A stretch of DNA of 64,000 nucleotides from Lates calcarifer (lineage: Eukaryota > Chordata > Actinopteri > Centropomidae), in the NCBI RefSeq assembly GCF_001640805.2, contig NC_066850.1:8097927-8161926 (forward strand), written 5' to 3'. Positions 1 to 13,682 of this stretch are shown in pieces (the first letter of the stretch is position 1; every line of letters starts with the position of its first letter). The translations under genes were made by a program, and so were the position numbers. A model generated the notes under the pieces. The model did no database searches and was not told where the DNA came from. It saw only the letters and a list, made by a program, of their open reading frames with translations.

Positions 1-809
1 CCAACCCAGGAGCTAAATGAAAGGCTAGACAGCGGATAACCAGGGGAGAGACAGAAGCCTCTGTGGAGTGTTTTACTGAGTCTCTATTTGTCCTTGATGT
101 GTTTTTCCTTCACTGTCTTCATCTTATTTCTCCACACACAGAAAAAAAAGCTGCTGCTAAAACGTTAAGCATCTTTCAGTGCAAGACTTTATTCTTTCCT
201 TTGTGTGCTTCAGATGCAATCCTGTCTCAGCTTAAAGGGCAAAGGTCAGTTAGCCGCCACCTCTTAAATCCACTGTGTATGTGTGTTTGAGTAGGTGTGT
301 GTTAATCTGTATCTATATCTATTTATCTGTCTCTGTTGCCTGTCTGATCCCTGACTCCCCGCACATCTAATCTCGCCATCCCTCTGCCCACCAAACACTC
401 TGTATGTCTGTGTCGTGTCTCTATGGATTAAAATCTCAAAATACTGTTCAGAGCAATCACTGCCATATATTTAGTGAGTGTATTTCAGCCAGTCACAATG
501 AATCCCTGTTAATCTACCTTCCAGAGCACTGCTGTCTGCTTACAAGGGTTAAACTAGGATCCTTTGAAAACACAAATCAATGCACCAATGGGCTTCTGAC
601 GACACGTCTCCATCACTCACCACCAACACCAACCTCTATCTCTTTGGGAGATGATCTTCTATACTGATTTTTACCATGATGAAGGACACTTTAAAAAATC
701 AATAAACTTATACTGGCTTAACCCAAGGAAATCTTTTGAGAGTATTTTGCAAATGTTAAAACCTTAATTCTGACTCTATATGTTTAAATATTAACATCAG
801 TTGGTTTTT

Positions 810-1061
810 AGCAGGTGTAACGTTCACCACCTTAGTTGAGCATGTTACCATGCTAAGATTTGCTAATTTGCGCTAGTACAGCTAAGGAAAATGCAAATGT
901 CAATAGTTCTAGTCATAAATCAGATTACTGGGCATTACACAAGGAAACTAAGAGCTCACCAAAGTCATTACATTTCATCTTCTGGGAACCGTAAATGTAC
1001 AGAAGGTAATGGAAATCAATCTGATAGTTGTTGAAATATTTTAGCCAACAGATTGACATTA
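810..1061 (+). repeat. Fish interspersed repeat family A, copy 1
   Basis: This stretch shares ordered motifs with the copies at 6866, 9570, 41347 and 56792. Examples are CACC.CCTTAGTTGAGCATGTTA near 830 (compare CACCATCTTAGTTAAGCATATTA near 6971), GCTAATTTGCGCTAG, CACCAAAGTCATTAC and ATAGTTGTTGAAATATTTTAG. The order matches a very common non-autonomous repeat I know from teleost introns and intergenic DNA. The copy is clearly diverged. I cannot name the Repbase family. Confidence 0.7.
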
Positions 1062-2019
1062 TCACCCATAAAACCAAAAAAGCTCTGGTCTTTCAGCCTT
1101 TCATTAAGAGAGTCCTGATTTCAAAACTAAACATTGCTGTACATTTTCAATCTTTTACCTTCCATCCTGTTTTTTAACATTTCAGCTAAATTCATTTACA
1201 AGTCTTATTTTAGTTTCAAAGAAAGACGTCGCTCTGCTTCTATCTAATTGGAAGAAGGGGGGTATTTGGAATAAATGTGGGACACAAAATCAATGGAGCT
1301 TTGATCAGACCGCTGCTCTAGCTTGGCGAATGTTAATGTTACACGACTTGCCCACTCGCTGCTATGGAAACTGAAGGGCATCCGAAGGTCGCCTCACTTC
1401 AAGAAAGCACTAATGCATGCATGCAGTGGGCTGTAGTAGGCCCACCTGGAGATGAAGGGATGCAAACAGGGGAGGAGATAGAGATGGGAGGGAAAGGAAT
1501 GATGGGGCAGATGGATGTAGTACGCTCACTCGCACAATATCCCAAGAGGCTCACAGCCTCCCAGACCGTGTTTTTGTGGATTCAGTGAGCGTGTCCTAAA
1601 AGACAATCCCATCTTTAGCCTGACTGCACCCACACCTCTGCTCATCCTCTGTCTGGAGGAAAAGAAGATTTGAATATTCTCAACTCAGCATGCTGGGATT
1701 TTGTTTCTTAATCCCGCTACCCATGGCGGAAAAGCTAGAGACCCTGGATCTGCCCGTGGAGCCCAATAAAATGTGAGATTGTGCCAAGAGAAGGATAGTA
1801 GGTGCAGTCACAGGAAACAAGACTATACAAGACCCAATATAATTCTTGGAGTTTCATTTAAAGAAAGAAAGAAACCGCCTATTCTGAGAAGAAAAAAATA
1901 CATTTCACAAAAAAAAGGAAAATCAACATAAATCACAGTTTATGGCAGCATTGAAGGAAACATTTCAGTAGGAAATTAGAGTCCAGAAGTAATGTCTTGC
2001 CTCTAACATAGTTAATATA

Positions 2020-2050
2020 GTGTGTGTGTGAGTGTGTGTGAGTGTGTGTG
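2020..2050. repeat. (TG)n microsatellite, interrupted
   Basis: GT repeat broken twice by an A (pattern TGTGTGTGTGAG repeated). The minus-strand open frame over it (1965-2294) is a by-product of the repeat. Confidence 0.9.
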
Positions 2051-2436
2051 CTGTGTAACTCAGGCCCTTTTGCCCCTTTCTATCTCCATCACCATGAATA
2101 TTGAAGAGGGGGAAGCACTCTGCCCATTCAATACACTCTAGAAATTTACTGTGGCATGTACACTTTATGAAGATGTATGGGTCGCCGTCTGTGCTTACGT
2201 TTGTGTGTGAGTGTATGTGTGTGTATGCTGTTATGAGGCTCATAGGTGCTGTACCTTTGTCGTTGTTTATGCATGCATCAGAGCAGTGAATCAATCTATC
2301 CGCATTGTGTCATGTATAAATGTGATGTAAAATGAAAATGGATCTGACCCTGAGGTCTATTGTCCCAGTGCTGCCTTTACACGCCCTTGACTAAAATGGT
2401 TCACTAAATCACAAGCACAGACATGATAATACACCC

Positions 2437-2477
2437 AGAGAGAGAGAGGGAGAAGAGAGAGAGAGAGAGAGAGGAGA
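2437..2477. repeat. (AG)n purine microsatellite
   Basis: Near-continuous GA dinucleotides with a few GGG/AA interruptions, all purine on the + strand. Confidence 0.9.
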
Positions 2478-5400
2478 AGGACAAGGAAACTTTAACTGTG
2501 TGTCCAGCAGGTGTGAACACTGAATTTTTCAAAAACTAAAATAAAATGGTAATTTTACCAGTTTCCATCAGACAGACAGGGTTCCTGAATATTTGAACAA
2601 ATTACTCTACTTACTTACTCTAATTACTCTAATGTGAGCAGTAAAATCGAATGTTGGACAGTTGGGAATCATTATCATCATTTTGAACTGTTACTGACAG
2701 GTGTAGTTTCACATTTATTAAAGGCAACCAGTTATTAGCTGGTTTTAGCAAAAAGTGGCGTGAATGCTACTGGTGCCATAGCTATTTTTTGGAAGGAAAA
2801 AAATATTCTAACTATTCTAACTATTAAATTCTAACACTAGAGTATCATACTTGACTTGAAACCAACCTACGTATCCTAATCCTAAACTATGTTGTAGAGC
2901 TGACACAGTTCAGTTCATTTTCTGTACATTTTTCTTCACTTGGCAAGCTAATGTTAATGTAAGGCAGGGGCATTTTAGAAGGTCATCAAATAGCCTTACT
3001 ATAGTCCACAAGTCTTCCATGTATGGTGACAAAAATGTGTCCAAAATGTTTCCTCACATTACTTCCAGATGATCTGGTGTCCTGATCATTGGATCAGTAC
3101 AGCTTGTTAATTTTCCTTTTGCATTAGCAAAGAGAGCAACGTTAGTCTGAGTTTACAGAAGTCATCAGGACATGGGTCACATGTTGCATTTTAGACAGAC
3201 AACACGTGTTATGTTTATTTTTCTATGCCAGGATCACATAAACTCAAACCTACATAACAACAAAGATACAAAGTTTGACAAAGGCAGATTGTCCTCTTTG
3301 CCCGCTGTCTGCATATTCTCTCACAACACCCATAAGACCCATACATTTCTGTCACTGTCTTTAATTACTAATTAATTTGTCTTTCTGTCTGTCTTGGGAC
3401 ACCTCTCCTCATCCTCCCGACTCTGCTCCACCAGACAAGGACGGACGAGGACGATGGGATTCTGTGGTCCGCACAGGGATTTCATTATGGCTTCCATCCA
3501 GAGGAACGAAACAGCGGCAAACAAGGACTTACACAAGGACAAACATCATAACAGGCTGTGCTGGAGTTTTTCACACTGTATTTTCTGGAGGTGACAATAT
3601 CACACTTGCTGCCATGCCTGGGCGGAGGTGGATACTGTGCACTGTGAAATACCTTTTAGGGTACTATGTGTGTGCCATTATGTTGGCCGTGTGGGACCCC
3701 AGACCCAGCTCCATCACTAATGTATGTCTGTCTGCAGCCTCCCCCACTTCAGAGAAATACACACACACACACTTACACATGCTCACACTGAAATGAGGTC
3801 AGATAGTGTCATGAACGTCTCTGCTGTTTGTCCTCTAGCACTTCATGCCGTACTGCGAGTGTTTGTGTGTGTGTGGAGGGGGGCACGGGCATCAGTGTGT
3901 GTGTGCATTGTGAGGTTACTGTCAGGGCATTGGTGGTGGGCGTGTTGTCTGATTGGCTGACTGGGGGGGTTGTTTACATTGTATCTCTGTGCCCAGTGAA
4001 GAGGAACAGACCCCCTGCAGACCGTAGCCAGTGCACCAGACAGTCATCACACTCAAACACACTCATACGCACACACGTACTATTATTCCCCATGCTTTGG
4101 CAGGCCTTGTTACTATACAGACACATTCCTACTATCCCACTTTGGCAGGCTCACTTCCTGGACAGGAATATGATGTTCTTAACAAGTTGACAGATGTAGG
4201 GCGTAACAGGGGCAACTGACTAAACAGGCTGAATTTTTACTCAAATATGTTTACGCAGGTTTTGCATCCTGCTCATAAATTTAAAAATCATCAGTGACCT
4301 GTATTTTTTCCTACTGATTAACTGTCATTTATGCTCTCAGGTTCTCAAAGCTACTGTTTCTTTCTATGCTAATTCACATCCACAAATAACATGTTTTAAT
4401 ATTAAATTTATTCACATGTGCACGTAAAATTTCAACATTCTACATGCACCTTGTCAACATTATTTGCACATGCAAGAAATCTCCAGGAAAACCTTGACAA
4501 AATGTAAATGTGGTAGCAGGTGAACATGAGCACAAGGAGCCCTCTGACAAAAACACTCTTTAGCCAGCTAGGGAAATACAGAAAGACAGCGAATGATAGA
4601 TGCATGAAAAAGAAAGATGCGTGAATAATCTTGTTTGGGGACCAGAGTAGCATCATCATTATACAGTATCTGGGCAGAACAGTGTGTGTGTGATTGTGTG
4701 AACAATGGGGCACAGTGTGTATGCATGCATGTAAATAAGAGTTGGAGTGCCCTTGTGCATACAAGAAGAGGCTGCTGCATGTGTGTAAGTGCCAGACCAT
4801 GATGCTAATTGTGTAATCATGCATGCATAACATGTATCTCTCCTACATGTCATAAAGGACACGTGCAACAGTCTCAAGTCAAGCATGAGAGTAGCCATGT
4901 TCTTAGTATGTGCTAATGATGTGGAGTTACGTGCAGAAAGTGAGTGCGTGTCTGTTTGTGTCATGTCTGAGGGCGAGTGTTACTGTCTCTCTGTGGCCAG
5001 GGTGAAGTGATGATTACCGCTTTGTATACACAATGTGTATAGGCGTGCAAGTATAAGGAAAATGTCTCTGCTGTGTTTAAAAGGCACACAAGTGAATATG
5101 GTACTGGTATTTTCCTTAGCAATTGCTAGTCCACCACATTTTCGTTTCCCAACAAACTGAAGAAAGCAATGACCTCTGTGTGAAGTTTGTTAGTGAAATG
5201 TTTGAGATCTGGAAGACCAGAGAAAGCACAGTGTGTGTTTTCAATCAATTTAAAACTGAAATGAAAATGAATTAGGCTTTACCTTTTGCAAAATCAAATA
5301 TAATTTAATTTCTGTCCACATCTTTAAGTTCAGAGTACTGTACATACTGGCATATGCAAGGTCAAGGCCTGTTCCAAATGATTAAAATCTGCCTCCATTG

Positions 5401-5705
5401 CTGGCTATTAATTATTCAATAAAGCTCATTTTTCACTCTAGCTTCACATAAGCTGCTCCCAGCCATATATGGAAACTATTCTCAACCCATGAATACATGG
5501 AAAACTGAGATTCCATCTTGATCTAGCTCAAAACTACAAATCACTGCTGCTCCATTTCTTCTTCCTGGAAAGACTGAGAGACAATAAAACACTCACACAA
5601 AGTAATTATATAAAAAAATAAAATAAAATACACATAGTTGGAATAAAAGATGAGCTGGTGGATAAATTCATAACATGGCAGACATTCCATAAATGTTGGC
5701 CAGGT

Positions 5706-5825
5706 CAGCCAATCATGCTTCCGGTTTCCTCCACCTCGCAGCTTTGACGGCAACACTGTCAGCATGAGTGCATGGAATCTTCCATTTTCATCTCCCAAGA
5801 CTCAAAGAGTGGTCGCCGTGGTAAC
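5706..5825 (+). promoter_or_regulatory. Motif cluster: CCAAT, ETS-like site and RFX X-box
   Basis: The block holds GCCAATCA at about 5708, followed by CTTCCGG (ETS-like core) at about 5718. About 90 bp downstream is GTCGCC-GT-GGTAAC at 5812-5825, which matches the RFX X-box consensus GTNRCC-N(0-3)-RGYAAC on both halves. RFX and NF-Y (CCAAT) sites occur together in MHC class II and many cilium-gene promoters, so this may be a promoter or enhancer. No exon is visible beside it, so the role is inference from motifs alone. Confidence 0.3.
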
Positions 5826-6865
5826 GCCACTTAAACTCTGCTGTTGCTACCTGGATTCAACCCACTATGACGCAGGAGTCACAGTCCAGTTCTCTGCCCT
5901 GTAATATGACAGGCAGAAGAAATTTACCAAAGTAACTGAGAGGGTTACAGGAATGAAGAGGGCGCTCGACCAAGGATTTGTATTCTCTCAAGGACAGAGA
6001 TAAGTGTGGATTTATGGGGAAAAAAACTGTTGTTTTGCTTCTATTCAGCCCTAGTTCAGACACTAGATTACCTTGATTATGTGACATGTCCTGTCTTTCA
6101 CTTACTCATGGTGTTTCTCAGTCTTTCTGCCAGACTCACTTGCTCAGACTTGCACATAAGGAAGCATAAACATACACACGCCGAACAGTTAAACAATTAA
6201 GCTTTGAGATCCTTCAGAGAAACAGACTGTTTTCCAGTTAAAACAGGATATCCTTATTTGATCTCGCTGAGTCAGGCATTGACGCAAGAGGCCATCCAGC
6301 CCAGACATTTTAGTTTTCCCTATAATGACCCTCACCTTGGGGCAATGTTCCCTAATTTCAAATGTGATATAACAATCTCAATTGTCCAATTACTCCACCA
6401 TGTTGATCCGGCTTGCCATTTGGCAGTTGTTCATTGGCACGTTACTTAAGCTTCTTTCCTGGAACTGCAAACAAAGGACCATAAGTTTTACTGACCGCAG
6501 GCGTTCTCAGATGTACAGCTGTTAGAGGCTAAAATAGAACATCAACAAGTGATTTTCCACATGAGTCAAGAGGTACCTATGTAGAAAATCCAAATGAACA
6601 AATCACCTTGTCATTTATTTTTCACCAAGGCAGTCATGGTCTTGGCATACAGGCTAACTAGCGTAGTTAGAAGGTGAGCTTGGCTGGAATAAACCAAGTA
6701 GCAAACAATTAACAAAGCTAGACAGCAGTCAGTCATTGCAAGATGGCCTCAAGCCATTATCTTGACTTAAGGTTTTGTGTTCTTGCTGGGCTTCTGTCCA
6801 CTGTTGCCAACTGACTGCTACTAAATTTATTAACTTTTCTGACCTTCTTGGCAGATTTATTTCTC

Positions 6866-7140
6866 AACAAGACTAAGAGTTTACAGCCACGCTAATAGCT
6901 TAGCAAGGCTATCCTTAGGAAAATGCTATGTTAGCATGTTAGCATGAGGCATAATGGTCACCATATTCACCATCTTAGTTAAGCATATTAACACATCATT
7001 TTCAGTCATCATAATTAGCACTACACTGTGACTTCACTACACTACTAAGTGAAGCTAATGGAAATAGCATTAGTGTTGCAGGTATTCAGTCATTTGGTCA
7101 GAGGATTTCAACCTGGACACATCAACATTGCCATCCATAG
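6866..7140 (+). repeat. Fish interspersed repeat family A, copy 2
   Basis: It begins with AACAAGACTAAGAGTTTACAG, which is shared with the short copy at 41347 (CAAGACTAAGAGTCTAC). It then runs through a TAGCATGTTAGCATG core, CACCATCTTAGTTAAGCATATTA and GTTGCAGGTATTCAGTCATTTGGTCA. Same orientation as the copy at 810. Confidence 0.7.
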
Positions 7141-8142
7141 AGCCTAAAAATGGTTAGGGAGTATATATTGATGACTGATCTACATACAAGAAATTATGGC
7201 TGCTCAGTGACCACAAAATCTATAAAATCTCTAAGCATGGTTTCTTCTCAAACAGTCTTGTCTCTGCCAGTCGACTAAGGTGGAGGTGGTAGCTCAACGT
7301 GGCTCTTGCACTGTTGCCATAGTAGCCCTGTTCTCCCAAGGTCAACACCGTGACACACAGAATGGTTCAGTGGAGTCTGCTGCAAAGGTGCAAATGAACT
7401 TTTGGACCCTGCCAGTGCGAGTGTGTTTGTGGTACCACAGGAGAGAGGATGAGGGAAGAAAGAGAGGAGGGTGAGAAGGAGAACAGGAAAGGGGAGGTGG
7501 AGCTGGGACTGAAGTCACCATGGGGAGAGAGGGATAGTGGAAGGAGATAATGAATGAGGAAGGAAAGTCAGAGGCAGTGAGTGACAAGCAAAATGAGGAC
7601 AAGAAGGGGCCAGCAATCTAAATGTTGGAAATATAAGCAGATGAGAAATTGGTAAAAATGAACAGGAGCCACTGAACAGATTAATGGAAGGAAGGTCATG
7701 GGTGGCAACTGTGTATGAACATAAAAATCAAAAGTGGAAAGAAAGAAATTTCAGGACACAGGAAAGATTGGTGCAGCATGACAGACAAGGGAGATGGGGA
7801 AAGGAGTTTAAAGCAGTGGGAAGGTGGCGGGGGGGGGGTATACCAAATCCTGAGGATTAGTTCCACACATTCTTGGCATCCATAGTCACCGGCGGCACCT
7901 GAGGCTGGTGCAGGGATGGCATTTGCATTCACTGATTAGGTCTGACTCCTCCTGTCGTGTTTCAGAACTTCTCGGGTCTGTTTTGCGTCTTGCATGCACT
8001 CCTCTCGTCTCATTCCCCAACGTAACAGGGGATTAGCCTACAAAGGCCTGCGATAAAGTACTTTCATGACAGAATGAGTTTCACAAGTCAAACATCCGAT
8101 GAAAATAAGTTACTTGAAAAATCTACTTTTCCTATTGGTGCG

Positions 8143-8158
8143 CACACACACACACACT
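8143..8158. repeat. (CA)8 microsatellite
   Basis: Short uninterrupted CA run beginning right after GTGCG. Confidence 0.85.
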
Positions 8159-9569
8159 CAAAAGCTGACCAAGCAGATCAATGCCAGTAGGCATTGTAAT
8201 GTCTATGAGGGGAACTTTAATTCAGAAAATAAAAGTGACTGAAACTCAAAGACGTTTTTCTTACAGTGTCGGTACTTCAGGTCATGATTTCTAAAAGGTG
8301 CCTGTAGTTCTTTAAAAAGCTGCTGAAAATGTTTTTACATTTTCCCTGGTGTTTGGAGTCATTAAAACATAAATGCAGTTTGATGGAATGCATGAGCTTC
8401 ACAAACTGAGGAAACTCAAGACCACTTTTTTTAAAAGTATGTTTTTATAATTTAATCCTTTTTTTTTATTTAGGCAAAGCAAAGACCTTTGGGACAAAGA
8501 TACTCTACCGAATTCAGTGTTTTATACATATCAGAACAAACCACACTGTGAAGTTTCCCCCCATTATCTAAAAGCAAGAGGAAAATTGGGTTTTGAAACA
8601 GTGTGACTTCCAGTACAGTTACAAGGCCTTTACAGTCCAGTCCATCAATCTGCTAAGAAATTCAACTAAACTGAGGAAACATGGACATAGAAAGGAATCA
8701 GAAAAAAAGCTTAAATACTCATGTCAGTTTTTGAATATGTTTTGTTATTTCTTATAGTTACATTACAAATTGTAAACACAGAGAAAAAGATTTCACAACA
8801 TTGGTGTCTAAATTAGGAAAAAAGAGGTAATCGAAGATGAGACACTGCCCTGAATCCCTCTCCTGCATTATGCAAGGTTTCTCATCAGCCCTCTGCTGGC
8901 TTTTTAAAATGTAGTCCAAGGTTTCACATGCTTGACATAATAAATTTGGTGACTTGGCACCTACCTGGCTTAATTTGTTTTTAAGGTTTTAACTCTAATC
9001 CCCCCCAGCTAAATCTCCCTAGTACAAACAACTCAATGCACCAGCACCGTGCCAAGTTTGGGGGCCGGTTGAGCAAGACAGCAGCTGATTACAGCAGCAC
9101 ATTGTGTTTGGTTTGTTGAACAATAGGCCAGTACCACACGGGGCAAACTATTTATTTCTCATCAAAACTTCAAGACACAATGTTTGCTTTGTGGGGAGTC
9201 AAAATATGGTTGACACTTGCTATTAAGATGGTTTCATGTGAGAGCAGCTAAACATTCATTGTTTCTCTAGGAATGCCTCAATGAAAAAAACCTGTTAAAC
9301 TAAACATGACACTGTTTTGTTTGAAAGCACAGAACTAAAGTCTAGTCTTCTTCAGGGCTTCCTTATCTGTATTTTGAATCTACACAGCAAAATAGGCATT
9401 TTCTGTTGACCTTTGGTATATTGAAAACATGCATATTTGAACAGGATTACCAGTTTCTGCCATTGCTGCAACTGCATAGCATGTGAGAATGCTATGAGGG
9501 ACATCCACTGTCAAACTACACTCTAAACCAGTTCTACAACCAAAACCTTCACACTTTCTGGTCTAGATC

Positions 9570-9846
9570 AAAATATCTGAACGACAACTGGATGGATTTC
9601 CATTAAGTTGTATACAGACATTAGCAGTCTCAGAAGAACGAGGCCGCCAGACTGATTTTTCATCCACCACCACGAGGCTCTCGACAGCTATATGGATTGA
9701 CATTAAATGTGGCACAGACGTTTATGTTTTACTCAGGACGAACTGTAATGAAGTTTGGTCATCCCCTGACTTTTCATCCAGTGCCAGCTAGCACCACTAA
9801 ACTAAGATGCTAAACATCCGAGGCTGTCAGAATGACAGCATTAACA
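9570..9846 (-). repeat. Fish interspersed repeat family A, copy 3
   Basis: Opposite orientation to the copies at 810 and 6866. It shares AAATATCTGAACGACAACTGG, GGCACAGACGTTTATG and CCCTGACTTTTCATCCAGTGCCA with the copy at 56792 (GGCACAGACATTCAAGG, CCACTGATTTTTCATCTGGCGCCA). It ends in CTAAACTAAGATGCTAAACATC, the reverse of the TTAG..TTAG motifs in the other copies. Confidence 0.7.
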
Positions 9847-10067
9847 TTTTGCTCAAATGTCAGAGTGCCTTCCTTGTGATGGGTCTGTAGAAAATACAAC
9901 TTGTTCATAAACAATCACTGCCATAGCACATGTACAAATCCTGAGCGAGACACCAAAACACAACAGCAGTAGGGGGTCCAGTAAACCTATTATAGCCTGC
10001 AGAGCAGAGTCATGTGGCTGGAGACTGGGGCGGGTCAGTGCTTTTCAAAGGTGGTGGTCCTGCACAG

Positions 10068-10081
10068 ATTACCATGGCAAC
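10068..10081 (+). promoter_or_regulatory. RFX X-box-like palindrome
   Basis: ATTACCATGGCAAC matches the RFX consensus GTNRCC-N(0-3)-RGYAAC except for the first base. About 50 bp upstream is GGGGCGGGTC, a GC-box-like sequence. This is a motif-only call with no adjacent exon. Confidence 0.2.
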
Positions 10082-12010
10082 CGCCTGACAGTGGTTACAT
10101 AAGAGCCGATCAAACCCATTCTATCCCGCTGAGGGCTTTAACAATGTTGTCAAAAAGGGGCGTTGTACTGTTTTTGCTGTGGAATTGTTCACAGGAAGTT
10201 GGCTGCGTTTAACTTTGCTTTCCTGCTTCTCCTCCTGTACTGATGTATTTTTAATCCGAATGCAGCTAAATCCTTTGTTCCCAGCTCCGTAAAAAAACAA
10301 AAAACTAGCCTCGTTCATATCATTCACATTTTTTTTTAGAGTATTCTATATAAATCTCATCTTTAATGTTGGCTGTATAGAGCTCCTGTGAGACAGCGTG
10401 TGTTTAAAAATCAATGAAATGGTGTCTCCACTCATTACACACCCTGTACCATGAGAAGTCTGCGTGCCTGGCTGTCAGATTAATAAAATATAGAATGCAC
10501 AGATGGTCCATTAAAGTGTTTGGGATGTATGGAAACACGTTGTGTGTCTTCCTAGCTGACTAAAATGTATGAAAGGACCTGAAGTCTGCATATTTGCCCT
10601 TTTACGTTTCTCACATTTGCATTTTTTACATGTAGTGTTACATCAGTCTTTTTCCTCATGTCAGTCCGCCCCATCCTCCTCCCTCTCTGTCTTCCCTGAG
10701 GTCCTTTTAAGCTGTAGCTCAGTTCATTGGTTTTATATTCTGTTTTAGGCCATAGAAACGTGTTTATGCAACGCTTTCCTCATCACATTTCCATACCTCC
10801 ACCCAGCATGAAATATTTACTGACAGAATCCAAGAGATTTGTCAGGAGAGATCTGAAAACTCCTGCGATGACAGACCGGGAATGTGTTTTGACACAAAGT
10901 TGGGCTGAAAGCCATTCAATCTGTCATCGGCTGCTGTGGGGATGTAATCAGATTGGCTACCTGAGAGCACGCTGTGTTGTAATGACCTCTGATCACTCAG
11001 TGTGTTTTCATGAAAGCAGTCACTGGGATTATTATCCCCCCTTTTATCTTAGCAGATAAAATGTGTATGTCTCTCTGACTCTGCGTCTTTGCGTCTTTTA
11101 TGCGTGGGCTTGTGTATGTGTGTCTCTGTCAACAGACCCCCCCCCCCCCCTTTTGCACCAAACACACAAGAATCTTTTTGTGGATTCCAGATGTCATGGC
11201 AACAGCATGACAGTAGCCTTAAGCCTACGCAGTCATAGTCACTGATGAGGTAAATTTGCTATACTGCACTAAGATATGACAACACACATCATGCAGTCTT
11301 TAAACACAACCAATGTAATTCTTTCGGCAATAATGAGTTGTTGACATGCAGCTGCAGAAAGGCTGCACAGTCTGATCTGGTCTCAAGTCAAGGCACATCG
11401 GTGACAGGAAATGGGGCAAAAGCTGGGCTCTGTCTTTTTGGTGTGGTGTAAACCTATACAGAGGCAGATGACAGCAGTTGCCCAGACAGAGCAGAGACAG
11501 AAATAGAGAAAGAGGGCGACATAAAAGCCTCACAGATTCATCTTTGCATTATTTAAAGTGTTAAAACCTCCCACTTGTGAAACAACAGGAATCAGCTTGC
11601 AAAGCAGCTCAGCTCATCACCTGAAGTGCTTGCTCTTCTGCAAGCGCAACCACCTCATAGAGTTTTTTAAAGCATTGAAATGGAATGTGTGAATACTTCT
11701 TTGGTAATATCTTAAGCAATTTATGACAAAAACAGTTAATGACAGAGCCTCGGGCTCAGGCAGACAGATAAGACAGACAGCTGGTGAGATTTGCGAGGCG
11801 TTCTCAAGCATAGCTCTCTGCCTAGGAGGCCGTGTCCCTGGATGGATTCACAGAAAACCTCCTGGTCCCTGCAGACAGTCGCATCCACGTTGACATATTG
11901 ATGAACTCGTAGTTGCAAAGGTCAGAAATTTGAAAATCAAATGTCACTTGTCAGTATGCAAAAAAACTTTGCCTGGATGCAATCCAGTTTAAAAGCTGTT
12001 TGGATTGGCA

Positions 12011-12018
<8 letters not shown>

Positions 12019-12042
<24 letters not shown>
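12019..12042. repeat. (CA)12 microsatellite
   Basis: Uninterrupted CA tract preceded by CATGCGCG. Confidence 0.9.
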
Positions 12043-13138
12043 TTTTGGACTCATCAATACTTCCAGTACCTTAGTAGAGAAATGGTCAGGTGGAATGGTG
12101 AAAATTACTAAAATTACTTAACTACACAGTTCTTGCAGCGTAAATACATTATCATATTTTCACTTACTCTAGGAGTGAATTCAAAAGAATTCAAAATAAA
12201 TTAATCAATAGGTTTCTGACTTTTTTAAACATTATCTAAATATAGAAATCAAAAGCTGTAAAAACTCAGTTTTTGGCTTTAATCTAAATAACACCCTCAT
12301 GGAATAAGTGTATTAGAGGAAGGTATGAGCAAAATATAATTCATGAGTTGTTGCCACTTGCAACTGACTAAAACCAACATGTATACATTTGTCATTCTGA
12401 AGTAAATTCTGAGTAATGTTTTTTTTTCTTCTTGGGGCTGTTTGGATACATTTTTCTACCACGCTCAATACAATCTGGAAATACATTTAATGCTTTTTAG
12501 GAAGTATCTAAGAGAGGTAAATGTAATTCAGGCCTGTAGCTCCATCAATATTCAACTGTGTGGGAAGCAGGCAGCGATGTCCGAGATGAATGCAGTTATG
12601 AAATCGTGGCTGAGTGGGTTATGCAAACACATACGCGGACGTACACACGAACAGGACAGAGTGTATCCGATGAGGAGAAGTGACGCATGTCTGTCCCCAC
12701 AGTGATCGCACTGTCAGGCTCAATGAGTCTGAACAAAACTGGAACAATGATAAGCTTTCCATTATGTTAGTGGTTCTCTCTCCATCATCCTTTGTGGTTA
12801 TTCGTGTGGCTGCTTTTCTTGCTCTGTCCCACACACACACACACTCAGGGTCATTGCCTCTCACTTTTAATAAGACGAATCACATGTTATTTTGCAGGTG
12901 AACTCTGATGATACATTCATATAACAGCACTTGTAATTCAGGCAGTCACAAGTGACTGGTAATATCATGCATCAAAGCATGCTCAAATGTTAATACTTGT
13001 ATTTCTAACAGACACCTGAATGCAGCATAATTCATTCAGGTCAGTACAATCAGTGTCATCGTCTACTCAGAATATTAAAAACAGTGAGGTATAAAGAGAA
13101 AGCATGGACTCATGAGCTGTGGTAAATTTGTAACTTCA

Positions 13139-13139
<1 letters not shown>

Positions 13140-13175
<36 letters not shown>
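13140..13175. repeat. (CA)17-18 microsatellite
   Basis: Uninterrupted CA tract. The open frame at 13112-13324 encodes a Thr-His run because it crosses this tract. Confidence 0.95.
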
Positions 13176-13179
<4 letters not shown>

Positions 13180-13651
13180 GACCTTTATGTGGAGGAATTT
13201 TCACATCATGCAGGAAAACTTGTTAGATCACCAATCAGTGCCTCTACTTAGTGTATTTCATGCTGAGGAAGAGGCCATCTGTGTGTTTCATATACGCGCA
13301 CCACTCTCTCAGCAACTTTCATAAATCATTCTCTGCATGCAAAGTCTGCTATTCCAGTTCAAGAGTTGTCTCTTCCAGAGCTGGTTGAACAAGCAGCGTT
13401 ATGTGTGATTAAAGAGACCCTTTAATAATGGAACACAGCTCCATACAATATTATCTATTATCCAGAGTGCAGTTACGTTTGCTGTTTATACAGCAAGCGA
13501 GCGCTAATGTTCCAGCATTTAGTCAGTGAAGCCTGCCAGTGTTCATCTATCACTTCAGCTCTTTGTGTTCTGTTCATCACAAGTTACGTGATTGCGCTGA
13601 CGCAAGCGCACACGCATATGTATGCAAACTGATGCACGTTCTATTCTCAGT

Positions 13652-13679
<28 letters not shown>
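13652..13679. repeat. (CA)14 microsatellite
   Basis: Uninterrupted CA tract about 0.5 kb from the one at 13140. Confidence 0.95.

Positions 13680-13682
<3 letters not shown>

Noticed and set aside
3377..3796. 139-codon + frame
   Set aside because: It ends in a CA-derived Thr-His run and has no recognisable domain or start context.
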